Source of the DNA: DASSQJ01 sp963726295
Lineage (GTDB): Bacteria; Actinomycetota; Actinomycetes; Actinomycetales; Dermatophilaceae
Assembly: GCA_963726295.1 (NCBI GenBank)
Contig: CAVSBW010000012.1
Coordinates: forward strand, 372,001 to 436,000
Reading direction: 5' to 3'
Length of the DNA stretch: 64,000 nt
The notes under the pieces are model-generated. The model saw only the letters and a list, made by a program, of their open reading frames with translations, ran no database searches and was not told the origin of the DNA. Below, in pieces: positions 54,216 through 62,593 of this stretch (within the stretch, counting starts at the first letter, position 1; every line of letters starts with the position of its first letter). Position numbers and translations under genes: made by a program.

Positions 54216-55402
54216 ACGACGCGCGGGTCCTCGTCGTCAACGCGGGGTCGTCGTCGCTGAAGTACCGGTTGCTCGACGTGGGGACGGGCGGGACGGTGGC
54301 CACCGGGTCGGTCTCCGAGGTCGGTGGACGGTCGCACTGGTCGCACTCCGGGGCCATCGCCCACGACGAGGACGTCGACTGCCCGGACCACGCCGCCGCC
54401 TTCACCCTCGCCCGGGAAGGGCTCGGCGACGAGGGAGGGCACGGCACCCTGGTGGGCGTCGGGCACAGGGTCGTGCACGGCGGCACCCGCTTCACCGGGC
54501 CGACCCGCGTCGACGACGGCGTGCTGGCCGCGCTCGATGGTCTTTCACCCCTGGCGCCGCTGCACAACCCGGCCAACGTCGAGGGCATCCGCCGAGCGGG
54601 GGAGGCGTTCCCCGGCGTGCCCGGCGTCGCCGTGTTCGACACCGCCTTCCACCGCACCCTCCCCCGCGAGGCCCACACGTACGCCGTGCCGCGGGAGTGG
54701 CGGGCAGAGCACCAGGTGCGCCGGTTCGGGTTCCACGGCACCTCCTACGCCTATGTGTCCCGGCGCACCGCCGAGCTCGCCGGACGGCCCTTGGAGGACC
54801 TGCGGATGGTGCTCCTCCACCTCGGGAACGGCGCCAGCGCCTGCGCCGTGGACGGCGGCCGGAGCGTGGAGACGTCGATGGGCCTGACGCCCGCGGAAGG
54901 CCTGGTGATGGGGACGCGGTCGGGGGATGTCGACCCCGCCCTCGGCGGCTACCTGGCCCGCGTCGCCGGACTCGACGCGCAGGGCTACGACCGGGCCCTC
55001 AACCACGAGAGCGGGCTCCTGGCGCTGGGCGGCGTGTCCGACTACCGCACCCTCCAGGAACGGCTCGGCGACGGGGACGACGACGCGCGTCTCGCGGTCG
55101 GTGTCGCCGTGCACCGCCTCGTGAAGTACGTGGGGGCCTACGCCGCGGTGCTCGGTGGCCTGGACGCGCTGGTGTTCACGGGCGGAATCGGCGAGCGGTC
55201 GGCATCCCTGCGTGAGGCGCTGGTCTCCCGGCTGGGCCTCCTCGGTGCCCGGCTCGATCCCGGCGCGAACGCGGACGGCGACGCGGAGCGTCGCATCTCG
55301 ACAGTGGACAGCGCGATCGCGGTGTGGGTGGTGCCCACCGACGAGGAGCGCGAGATCGCCCGCGCAACCCTGGGTGCCCTCGGGGTCCGGCACGACTGGT
55401 GA
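54212..55402 (+). CDS. ackA: Acetate kinase
   Basis: Makes ATP and acetate from acetyl phosphate and ADP, or the reverse. 396 residues, standard length. Family signatures: VVNAGSSSLKYRLLD at the start, PLAPLHNPANVEGI, VFDTAFHRTLP, RFGFHGTSYAYV, LHLGNGASACAVDGGRSVETSMG, GTRSGDVDPALGG and LVFTGGIGERS. The GTG start overlaps the pta stop by four bases. Last gene of the xfp-pta-ackA operon; a perfect 7-bp hairpin starts at its stop codon. Confidence 0.97.
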   Translation: MNDARVLVVNAGSSSLKYRLLDVGTGGTVATGSVSEVGGRSHWSHSGAIAHDEDVDCPDHAAAFTLAREGLGDEGGHGTLVGVGHRVVHGGTRFTGPTRVDDGVLAALDGLSPLAPLHNPANVEGIRRAGEAFPGVPGVAVFDTAFHRTLPREAHTYAVPREWRAEHQVRRFGFHGTSYAYVSRRTAELAGRPLEDLRMVLLHLGNGASACAVDGGRSVETSMGLTPAEGLVMGTRSGDVDPALGGYLARVAGLDAQGYDRALNHESGLLALGGVSDYRTLQERLGDGDDDARLAVGVAVHRLVKYVGAYAAVLGGLDALVFTGGIGERSASLREALVSRLGLLGARLDPGANADGDAERRISTVDSAIAVWVVPTDEEREIARATLGALGVRHDW

Positions 55403-55420
55403 CGCCCACACCGGGGCGTC
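55401..55420 (+). terminator. Hairpin at the end of the xfp-pta-ackA operon
   Basis: GACGCCC-ACACCG-GGGCGTC, a perfect 7-bp stem beginning inside the ackA stop codon, without a T-run. Hairpins lacking T-tails are common at actinobacterial gene ends. Confidence 0.45.
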
Positions 55421-55459
55421 GCGGACCAGCGGGCAGGTGCCCGCGGATCGGAGGAGAAC

Positions 55460-55828
55460 GTGATCACCGTCATCGAGGGCATGCCCGAGGGAACCGTCGG
55501 GTTCGAGGCCTCAGGCCGGGTCACGCGCGAGGACTACGTCGCCGTCCTCGTGCCCGCGGTCGAGGCGGCGGCGGGGTCCGGTCCGGTGCGCCTGCTCTAC
55601 GTGCTGGGGAAGGACTTCGAGTCGTTCTCGCCCGGTGCGATGGCGTCCGACACCCGGCTGTGGGCCGGCCACGTGGGCCACTGGGAGCGGCTGGCCGTCG
55701 CGACGGACGTCGAGTGGGTGGAGCGGGCGGTGCACGCCTTCGGGTGGCTGGTTCACGGCCAGGTCCGCGTCTTCGGGGCCGACGAGGTCGACGCCGCCCG
55801 GTCGTGGCTCGTGGCCGCCACCGACTGA
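55460..55828 (+). CDS. STAS/SpoIIAA-like protein
   Basis: 122 residues of the SpoIIAA-like (STAS/SEC14-type) family: MITVIEGMPEGTVGFEASGRVTREDYVAVLVPAVEAA, then LYVLGKDFESFSPGAMASD and AVATDVEWVERAVHAFGWLVHGQVRVF. Members may bind lipids or act as scaffold proteins; no role is established. GGAGGAG stands 4-5 bases before the GTG at 55460. It follows the ackA hairpin and is probably separate from that operon. Confidence 0.85.
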   Translation: MITVIEGMPEGTVGFEASGRVTREDYVAVLVPAVEAAAGSGPVRLLYVLGKDFESFSPGAMASDTRLWAGHVGHWERLAVATDVEWVERAVHAFGWLVHGQVRVFGADEVDAARSWLVAATD

Positions 55829-55849
55829 GCCCGCACCCGGCGGCACTCC

Positions 55850-55855
55850 TAGAGT
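55850..55855 (+). promoter_or_regulatory. -10 box of the amidohydrolase gene
   Basis: TAGAGT, 7 bases before the ATG at 55863; leaderless spacing. Confidence 0.55.
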
Positions 55856-55862
55856 GACCGCC

Positions 55863-57419
55863 ATGCCGACGACGCTGTACCGCCGCGGCCGGGTCCGTGC
55901 CGCTGGGCACCCGGGGGCGACCGCCCTGGTCGCCGGCGACGACGGGCGCATCGCCTGGTGCGGCGGCGAGCGCGGGGCGGACCGTCACGCCCCGGCCGTG
56001 GACCGCGTCGTCGACCTCGCCGGCGCGCTGGTGCTCCCGGGCTTCGTCGACGCGCACACCCACCTGTCGCACACCGGGCTGGCGGTCCGGGGCGTGGACC
56101 TCACCGGGGCGCGGACCGTGACCGAGGCACTCGACCGGATCGCGGACGCTGCCCGCGAGTCGCCCGACCGGCCGGTGTTCGCGCACGGGTGGCAGGAGCA
56201 GGACTGGACCGAGGCTCGTCCGATGACCGGTGACGAGCTGGACCGCGCCGCCGGCGGGCAGTGGGTGTACGCCTCCCGCGTCGACGGGCACTCGGCCGTC
56301 GTGTCCCCCTCACTGGCTGCGGCCGGTGGCGCGGCGGCGCTCGACGGGTGGAGCGACACCTGCTTCGTCGTGCGCGACGCCAAGAACGCCTGCCGGGCCG
56401 CCTTCGACGCCTCGCGCACCCAGCGGCAGCGCCGCGACGACATCACGCTCGCGCTGCGACTGGCCGCGGCGGAGGGCGTGGTGGCCCTCCACGAATGCGG
56501 TGGGCCGCTGCTGACGTCGGCCGAGGACTTCGCCGACGTGCTCGACCTCGGCCGCCGCCCCGGCCTACCCCGGACCCTCGGCTACTGGGCCGAACCGGTC
56601 ACCGACCCGGAGCAGGCGCGCGCCCTCGCCGCCCTGCACGGTGCCACCGGTCTGGGCGGTGACCTCAACATCGACGGGTCGATCGGGTCGCGCACGGCCC
56701 TGTTACGCGACGACTACACCGACGCACCCGGCTGCCGGGGCTCCGCGTACCGCGACGTCGCCGGCGTCCGGGACCACGTGGCCGCGTGTGCGGTGGCCGG
56801 CGTCCAGAGCGGCTTCCACGTGATCGGCGACGCCGGGCTCGACCTCGTGCTCGAGGGGTACGAGGACGCGGCCCGGCTCGTGGGTGTCGACCTGCTGCGA
56901 GCCTCCAGGCCTCGGCTCGAACACGCCGAGATGGTGGACGCGCGGGGCGTGGAGCGGATGGCCCGCCTCGGGATCGGGGTCAGCGCCCAGCCCGCGTTCG
57001 ACGCGGCGTGGGGCGGAGCGGAGGGGATGTACGCGCAGCGGCTGGGCGCCGACCGGGCCGTCGGCACCAACGTCTTCGCGGAGCTCACCGGCGCCGGGGT
57101 GCGGCTGGCGCTCGGGTCGGACTCACCCGTCACGCCCTTCGGTCCCTGGGCAGCGGTGCGGGCGGCGGCCGCGCACCGCGACCCCGCCCAGCGGATCTCA
57201 CCGGAGCGGGCGTTCGAGGCCCACACGCGCGGAGGATGGGCGGCATCCGGGGACGACACCGGGGGAGTGCTGGGGGTCGGCGCACCGGCCACCTTCGCGG
57301 CCTGGGACGTCGACGAACTCGACGACACCGGGCTGCCCCTCGTGGGCGGCGGCCACCCGCTGCCGGTGTGCCTACTCACCGTCCGGGACGGGGCTCTGCT
57401 GTACGCCGGCCACGACTGA
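55863..57419 (+). CDS. Amidohydrolase family 3 (YtcJ-like) metal-dependent hydrolase
   Basis: 518 residues. Metal ligands in LVLPGFVDAHTHLSHTGL (HxH), further histidines in HECGG and FHVIGDAGLD, RLEHAEMVDARG, and the C-terminal catalytic aspartate in LALGSDSPVTPFGPW. The ends form the small beta-sandwich typical of this superfamily. YtcJ-like enzymes hydrolyse varied amides; the substrate is unknown. The ATG at 55863 is leaderless by its -10 box. It converges with the HNH gene 32 bases further on. Confidence 0.92.
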   Translation: MPTTLYRRGRVRAAGHPGATALVAGDDGRIAWCGGERGADRHAPAVDRVVDLAGALVLPGFVDAHTHLSHTGLAVRGVDLTGARTVTEALDRIADAARESPDRPVFAHGWQEQDWTEARPMTGDELDRAAGGQWVYASRVDGHSAVVSPSLAAAGGAAALDGWSDTCFVVRDAKNACRAAFDASRTQRQRRDDITLALRLAAAEGVVALHECGGPLLTSAEDFADVLDLGRRPGLPRTLGYWAEPVTDPEQARALAALHGATGLGGDLNIDGSIGSRTALLRDDYTDAPGCRGSAYRDVAGVRDHVAACAVAGVQSGFHVIGDAGLDLVLEGYEDAARLVGVDLLRASRPRLEHAEMVDARGVERMARLGIGVSAQPAFDAAWGGAEGMYAQRLGADRAVGTNVFAELTGAGVRLALGSDSPVTPFGPWAAVRAAAAHRDPAQRISPERAFEAHTRGGWAASGDDTGGVLGVGAPATFAAWDVDELDDTGLPLVGGGHPLPVCLLTVRDGALLYAGHD

Positions 57420-57451
57420 TCGGGGGCCCGAGCGCGGCCACCCCGACTGTG

Positions 57452-58894
57452 TCACGCGATGCGGTGGGCGGGTTCGGTGACGCGCGTGACACCGGCCGCC
57501 GACGTCCAGGTGAGCGTGCCGTCCTCGGACAGGGTGGGGCGCCAGCGGCCGAGCTGCTTCATCCGGTGGTGTCGCCGGCACAGGGTGATCAGGTTCGTTG
57601 GAGACGTCTCACCGTCAGGCCACGGTCGGGTGTGGTCGAGATCGGCCTGGTCGGCGCGTCGGCCGCAGCCCCACATCCGGCAGGTGCCGTCGCGAACCCG
57701 GACGAGCTCGCGCATCGCCTCGGGAGGTCGGTAGGCGGAGGTCGTGTGGCTCGTCAGCGTGCCCGAGTCGGCGTCGAGGACCGCGCGGGCAACATCGAGG
57801 GGGAGACTCCGGAACAGTGCGGCGACGGTGGTGGCGCTCACCCAGCCGAGCCCGGGGAGGTGGGTACCGGAGACCGCGAGGCCCGGGCTCACCGTGGCCA
57901 TCTCGCAGTGGACGTCCTCGTCGGTCTCGGGCGCCAGCTCGACCCAGGAGAACTCCTCGCGGGTCTGCTCGTCGAGGTCCCCGAACCTCGTCTCCTCGCC
58001 GGTGTAGGCGTCGATGACGGTCTCGTCGTCGTCGCGCTCGACCCGCACCCGTTCGCCCGCGGGGAGACCGGGGGGACACTCGCCCGCGACCACCGGCACG
58101 CCGAGCGTCACCTGCGCAGAGACGGTGACGTTCCGCAGCAGCAGGTTACCGAAGGCGTCGGCCCGGGACTCCGGCACCGTCAACGTGTCGTCGAGCGTGC
58201 GGTACTCCTGCGCCAGGGACTCGACCGCGGACCACGCGGCGGCACTGCGCTCGGTGGGGAGGAGGGCGTACCAGTCGGTGAGTCCGTCCTCGGACGAGGG
58301 CCGGACCTCGACGGTGCGCACCCGCACCCTCGCGGCGAGGTGGGCCTCGACCTGCTCCGGGGCGGTCAGCGCGACAACCCGACGTGCCTCGCCGGCGACC
58401 CGCGACGGGTCGAGCCCGGCGCCGTGGGGCGATCGCCTCGTCGACCTGCCCGCAGGCGTCGGCGTCGAGGCCCTGGCACGCGTCGACCACCTTGTGCGCG
58501 GTCTGCGCCGGCACCTCGCCGGTGACGACAAGGTCGAGGACACGCGGGAAGCGCCCCCGGAGCGCGGCACCGAGCGCGACCTTCCGCCCCGCCACGCCGT
58601 CGGTGAGACCGGCCTGGAGCGCCACGGAGGTACTCGCCATCGCGTCGACGTACCCGACCGGGTGCACGCGCTCCCAGGGGCGCGACTCCCACATCGTCGT
58701 CTCGACCCGAGCACCCCAGGCGGCACCGAGCGCCACGACGCCGTCCGCGGCGTTGGCGACCCGCTGTGCCTCCCCGGCAGCTCGAGAGCGTCCTCCGCGG
58801 ACAGGGAACGACCACCGTGGACCAGCTCGCGCCCCACGGCCGCGATCTCCGCGCGAGCCTGCACGAGTCGCCCGCTGAGCTTCCCCCTGTCCAT
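57452..58894 (-). pseudogene. DUF222/HNH endonuclease (13E12-repeat type) with two compensating frameshifts
   Basis: Similar in layout to the mycobacterial REP13E12 proteins: an N-terminal DUF222 region and a C-terminal HNH nuclease (LDHTRPWPDGETSPTNLITLCRRHH). The uninterrupted frame has a stretch of meaningless sequence in the middle; the matching protein (VALGAAWGARVETTMWESRP to ACGQVDEAIA) lies in another frame between about 58775 and 58426. One base seems missing in the C4 run at 58772-58775 and one extra in the G4 run at 58426-58429, so the frame is restored. The ATG at 58894 has a -10 box 6 bases away, and a perfect LexA box lies directly upstream. Target and function unknown. Confidence 0.8.
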
Positions 58895-58900
58895 GTCCTC

Positions 58901-58906
58901 AGTGTA
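58901..58906 (-). promoter_or_regulatory. -10 box of the HNH gene
   Basis: TACACT on the minus strand, 6 bases before the ATG at 58894, favouring this start over the GTG at 58915. The LexA box begins 2 bases upstream of it. Confidence 0.55.
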
Positions 58907-58907
58907 C

Positions 58908-58923
58908 TCGAACACCTGTTCGA
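58908..58923. promoter_or_regulatory. LexA (SOS) box in the HNH gene promoter
   Basis: TCGAACACCTGTTCGA is a perfect match to the actinobacterial SOS box TCGAAC-N4-GTTCGA. It directly abuts the -10 box of the HNH gene, so LexA bound here would block transcription until DNA damage. Members of the mycobacterial 13E12-repeat family have also been reported as LexA targets. Confidence 0.8.
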
Positions 58924-59023
58924 TCCCAAGTCCCGAGGGCCGCCCGTTGACGGCGTGCGGGACGGCATCGGACGCACCGCGCGACGACGGGTCTGCGACC
59001 CGAAGCCGCCCGCCCGCAACCCT

Positions 59024-59587
59024 TCAGGCGTGCTGCGCGAGCCACTCGCGGCGCAGCAGCGCATAGGTGTAGCCGTCGACCCAGCCCAGCTCTGCGTGCC
59101 ACCAGTGCTCAACCCCGTGCTGCTCGCGCCGCATCCCGACCTTCTCCATCACCCGCCACGATGCCACGTTGTCGGCGAAGCATCCGGCGGAGACGCGGTG
59201 CAGCCCCCGCTCGGCGAAGGCCACCGCCAGCAGCGCCTCCGCCACCTGGGTGGCGTACCCGCGCCCGGCGACGGCCGGGTCGACGACGTAGCCCATCAGG
59301 CCCTCCGCGCCCACGCTCTCGTCCCCGCCGTCCTGGCCCATGCCGTCCACCACATCGAGGAACCCGGTGGCGACGATCCGGTCCCCGACCCGGGCGGAGA
59401 CCGGCAGGCTCCCGGGCCCGAGCGACCGGAGGCGCTCCCGGATTCCGTCGGCCGTGACCCTCGTGCGCAGCAGCCAGCGGGTGACCTCGGGCTGGTTGCG
59501 CCAGGCGACGATGGGCTCGACGTCGGCCTCCACGGTGCGCCGGAGCACGAGGTCCGGGGTGCGGACGGTCCACGGGTCGGCGGTCAC
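59024..59587 (-). CDS. GNAT family N-acetyltransferase (RimJ-like)
   Basis: 187 residues. The family layout is clear: LVLRRTVEADVEPIVAWRNQPEVTRWLLR at the start, acetyl-CoA loop VDPAVAGRGYATQVAEALL (Q/RxxGxG/A type) and HRVSAGCFADNVASWRVMEKVGMRRE near the end. Such enzymes acetylate N-termini of ribosomal proteins or small amines; the substrate is unknown. GTG at 59587 is chosen; the upstream frame to 59704 is glycine/proline-rich and runs into the promoter of kamD. Confidence 0.88.
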   Translation of the reverse strand: MTADPWTVRTPDLVLRRTVEADVEPIVAWRNQPEVTRWLLRTRVTADGIRERLRSLGPGSLPVSARVGDRIVATGFLDVVDGMGQDGGDESVGAEGLMGYVVDPAVAGRGYATQVAEALLAVAFAERGLHRVSAGCFADNVASWRVMEKVGMRREQHGVEHWWHAELGWVDGYTYALLRREWLAQHA

Positions 59588-59710
59588 GGCGCCCAGCCAA
59601 CCAACCGGTCCCCGGCCAGGCAACCGGCTTTCGCCAGGACCCGCTCCCGGTGGGCCACAACATCCTTCGGTCCCGACCAGGGGGAGCCGGAACTCCTTCG
59701 GCATCCTTGC

Positions 59711-59716
59711 TAGATT
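59711..59716 (+). promoter_or_regulatory. -10 box of kamD-kamE-kal
   Basis: TAGATT, 6 bases before the GTG at 59723; leaderless spacing. Confidence 0.55.
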
Positions 59717-59722
59717 TGCGCT

Positions 59723-61330
59723 GTGTCTTCACGCCCTACCGCGCTGCTCGACCTCGACCCGGTGCTGGTCCGACGGGCCCGTACCCTCGCGCGCCGGGCC
59801 GGCAAGCCCGTCGTCGACCTCGCCCGCGCGCACACCACGGTGTCCGTCGAGCGCGCGACGCTCCGCCTCGCCGGCCTGTCGGGCGCCGACCACGAGGGCG
59901 TGCCGTGGGTCAACCACCTCGTCGACGCCGTCCGGGGCTCGGTCGGGCTCGAGCACGGGGTCACGACACCGGTGTGGGACGCCCTGCGTCGCGAGGAGGC
60001 CCCCGACCTGCTGACCCTGGCCCAGAAGGCCAGCAGCGGGGGAGTGGCCTTCCACCTGCCGGAGGGTCGCGACCTCACTGCGTCCCGGCGCGCAGCCCGG
60101 GTCGCCGTGGCCCGGGGCGTCCGCACCCTCGACAGCCGGCGCCGGGACCGCGAGCGGATGGTCGCGAAGGTCGGCGACGCGCCGCACAGTCCGTGGATCT
60201 ACCTCATCGTCGCGACCGGCGACATCCACGAGGACATCCCGCAGGCCCAGGCCGCCGCCCGCGAGGGCGCCGACGTCATCGCGGTCATCCGGTCCACCGG
60301 GCAGAGCCTGCTCGACTTCGTCCCCGAGGGCGCCACCCGCGAGGGGTACGCCGGCACGTACGCCACCCAGGAGAACTTCCGGCTGATGCGGGCCGCCCTG
60401 GACCAGACCAGCCGCGAGCTCGGGCGGTACGTCCGCCTCACGAACTACGCCAGCGGCCTCTGCATGCCGGAGATCGCCGCCCTCGCCGGGCTCGAGCGGC
60501 TCGACATGATGCTCAACGACTCGATGTACGGCATCCTCTTCCGCGACATCAACCCGATCCGCACCTTCGTCGACCAGCGCTTCAGCCGCCAGGTCCACGC
60601 CCGGGCCGGCATCATCATCAACACCGGCGAGGACAACTACCTCACCACCGCCGACGCCGTCGAGGCCGCCCACACCGTCACCGTGAGCCAGCTGCTCAAC
60701 GAGTACTTCGCCAAGGAGGCCGGGCTCGAGGACTGGCAGCTGGGCCTCGGGCACGCCTTCGAGATCGACCCCGAGGTGCCCGACAGCTTCCGGCTCGAGC
60801 TCGCCCACGCCCTGCTGGCCCGGCAGCTGTTCCCGAAGGCGCCCCTGAAGTGGATGCCGCCGACCAAGCACATGACCGGCGACGTGTTCCGCGGGTACCT
60901 CCTCGACGGCTTCTTCAACCTCGCCGGGGCGATGACCGGGCAGGGCATCCTCCTCGTGGGCATGATGACCGAGGCCGTCGTCACCCCGTGGTTGTCCGAC
61001 CGCGACCTGGCCCTGCAGAACGTCCGCTACGTCATGCGCGCCGCGGGCGGCCTCACCGAGGACTTCCGCCCCCCGCGCGACGGCCTGGTCCAGACCCGCG
61101 CCCGCACGGTGCTCGGCGAGGCCGTCGACCTGCTCGAGCAGATCACCTCGGACACCTCGGCGCGGGGGAGCGAGTACCCCCAGCCCCTGCTCGCGGCCAT
61201 CGCCGACGGTACCTTCGGCGCCATGCGTCGGCCGCCGACCAAGGGCAAGGGGCTCGACGGTGTCGTCGCCAAGGCCGACGGCTACGACAACCCCGCGACC
61301 ACCCTGCTCGAGGAGGGGGGCACCCGATGA
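59723..61330 (+). CDS. kamD: D-lysine/beta-lysine 5,6-aminomutase, alpha subunit
   Basis: Adenosylcobalamin- and PLP-dependent mutase that shifts the terminal amino group from C6 to C5 of D-lysine or L-beta-lysine. 535 residues, matching the large TIM-barrel subunit. Typical stretches: VPWVNHLVDAVRG, SPWIYLIVATGDIHEDIPQAQAAA, GADVIAVIRSTGQSLLDFVPEG, YVRLTNYASGLCMPEIA and MLNDSMYGILFRDIN. GTG at 59723 is the start. KamE follows with a 4-base ATGA overlap, as expected for two subunits made in equal amount. The product is the substrate of kdd at 48190. Confidence 0.93.
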   Translation: MSSRPTALLDLDPVLVRRARTLARRAGKPVVDLARAHTTVSVERATLRLAGLSGADHEGVPWVNHLVDAVRGSVGLEHGVTTPVWDALRREEAPDLLTLAQKASSGGVAFHLPEGRDLTASRRAARVAVARGVRTLDSRRRDRERMVAKVGDAPHSPWIYLIVATGDIHEDIPQAQAAAREGADVIAVIRSTGQSLLDFVPEGATREGYAGTYATQENFRLMRAALDQTSRELGRYVRLTNYASGLCMPEIAALAGLERLDMMLNDSMYGILFRDINPIRTFVDQRFSRQVHARAGIIINTGEDNYLTTADAVEAAHTVTVSQLLNEYFAKEAGLEDWQLGLGHAFEIDPEVPDSFRLELAHALLARQLFPKAPLKWMPPTKHMTGDVFRGYLLDGFFNLAGAMTGQGILLVGMMTEAVVTPWLSDRDLALQNVRYVMRAAGGLTEDFRPPRDGLVQTRARTVLGEAVDLLEQITSDTSARGSEYPQPLLAAIADGTFGAMRRPPTKGKGLDGVVAKADGYDNPATTLLEEGGTR

Positions 61331-62190
61331 GCCGCACCAGCGCCTCGCAGGCCCGCGACCGCACCCACGCCCACGAAGGGGAGCGCCGGCGCGAACGGCC
61401 CCTGCCGGGCGAGCCAAGCCTCGACGAGCCCGGGCCCCTCGTGCGCCCGTACGGCGACACCACGGGTGACGGCATGGTGCAGGTCTCGTTCACCCTGCCC
61501 TTGCCGCACGACAAGCGCGCGGAGGCGGCCGCCCTGCAGCTCGCGGCGCGCATGGGCATGGAGCCAGCCCTGCTCGTGCACGCGAAGGCGATGGGGCCGC
61601 ACTTCACGTTCTTCGTCGTCTACGGGTCGGTCACCCACCTGGTCGACCTCCGCGAGATCGAGGTCGTCGAGCGAGAGTTCCCGCTGCTGTCCTCGGCCGA
61701 GGTCAACCAGGCCGTCCGGACCCACCTGAAGCGCAAGCTGGTCGTCGTCGGGGCGTGCATCGGCACCGACGCGCACACCGTGGGCATCGACGCCATCCTC
61801 AACATCAAGGGCTTCGCCGGGGAGAAGGGCCTCGAGTACTACCGCGAGCTCAAGGTCGTGAACCTCGGCGCGCAGGTCCTCGTGCCCGAGCTCGTCGAGG
61901 CGGCCCGCGAGCACGCCGCCGACGCCGTCCTCGTCTCCCAGGTCGTCACCCAGAAGGACGCCCACGTCCACAACACCACCGCCATGTCCGCCGCCTTCCG
62001 CGAGGCCTTCCCCGCCGGGCAGGTGCCATTGCTCGTCGTCGGCGGCCCCCGCTTCACCGAGGGTTCCGCCGACGAGCTCGGCGTCGACCGGGTGTTCGGC
62101 CGGGGCACGACCCCCGGGGAGGTGGCGTCCTACCTCGTCCACCAGCTCGTCCGCAGCCGGACCACCACGCCTCGAGGAGGAAGCCGATGA
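61327..62190 (+). CDS. kamE: D-lysine/beta-lysine 5,6-aminomutase, beta subunit
   Basis: 287-residue cobalamin-binding subunit. DAHTVGIDAILNIKG includes the DxHxxG signature: Asp148, the lower cobalt ligand His150 and Gly153. Lys161, 11 residues after His150, matches the PLP-binding lysine (Lys144 beside His133) of the clostridial enzyme. The N-terminal 45 residues are charged and disordered. ATG overlaps the kamD stop, and the stop overlaps the kal start. B12 is needed here as well as for metH. Confidence 0.93.
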   Translation: MSRTSASQARDRTHAHEGERRRERPLPGEPSLDEPGPLVRPYGDTTGDGMVQVSFTLPLPHDKRAEAAALQLAARMGMEPALLVHAKAMGPHFTFFVVYGSVTHLVDLREIEVVEREFPLLSSAEVNQAVRTHLKRKLVVVGACIGTDAHTVGIDAILNIKGFAGEKGLEYYRELKVVNLGAQVLVPELVEAAREHAADAVLVSQVVTQKDAHVHNTTAMSAAFREAFPAGQVPLLVVGGPRFTEGSADELGVDRVFGRGTTPGEVASYLVHQLVRSRTTTPRGGSR

Positions 62191-62579
62191 CCCACGCCGA
62201 GGTCGGCCTGACCGTCACCCACCGCCGCTACGTCCCCTACAGCCACGCGCACTATGCCGGCAACCTCGTCGACGGCGCCTACAGCCTCGCGGCGTTCGGC
62301 GACGTCGCCACCGAGATGTGCATCCGCACCGACGGCGACGAGGGGCTCTTCGCGTCGTACTCCGACGTGCAGTTCCTCGCCCCCGTGCGCGCCGGTGACG
62401 TCGTCGAGGTGCAGGCGACCATCGTGCGGGTCGGCCGACGGTCCCGCGAGATGGACTTCGAGCTGCGCGTCGTCGGCCGGGGCGCCCCCGATCGCGGGGG
62501 GTCGGCGGCGGACCACCTCGACCCGCCGATCGTCGCGACCACGGCCCGCGGGGTGTGCGTGGTGCCTCCAGCGCAGTGA
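62187..62579 (+). CDS. kal: 3-aminobutyryl-CoA ammonia-lyase
   Basis: 130-residue hotdog-fold protein. It would remove ammonia from L-3-aminobutyryl-CoA to give crotonyl-CoA, the last special step of lysine fermentation. RRYVPYSHAHYAGNLVDGAYSLAAFGDVATEMCIRTDGDEGLF and VQFLAPVRAGDVVEVQATI are typical. GAGGAGG lies before the ATG, which overlaps the kamE stop (ATGA). The position directly behind kamDE supports the name over other hotdog thioesterases. Confidence 0.88.
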   Translation: MTHAEVGLTVTHRRYVPYSHAHYAGNLVDGAYSLAAFGDVATEMCIRTDGDEGLFASYSDVQFLAPVRAGDVVEVQATIVRVGRRSREMDFELRVVGRGAPDRGGSAADHLDPPIVATTARGVCVVPPAQ

Positions 62580-62581
62580 CC

Positions 62582-62587
62582 TACCGT
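62582..62587 (+). promoter_or_regulatory. -10 box of lnt
   Basis: TACCGT, 6 bases before the GTG at 62594; leaderless spacing. It starts 2 bases after the kal stop. Confidence 0.55.
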
Positions 62588-62593
62588 GGGCCC

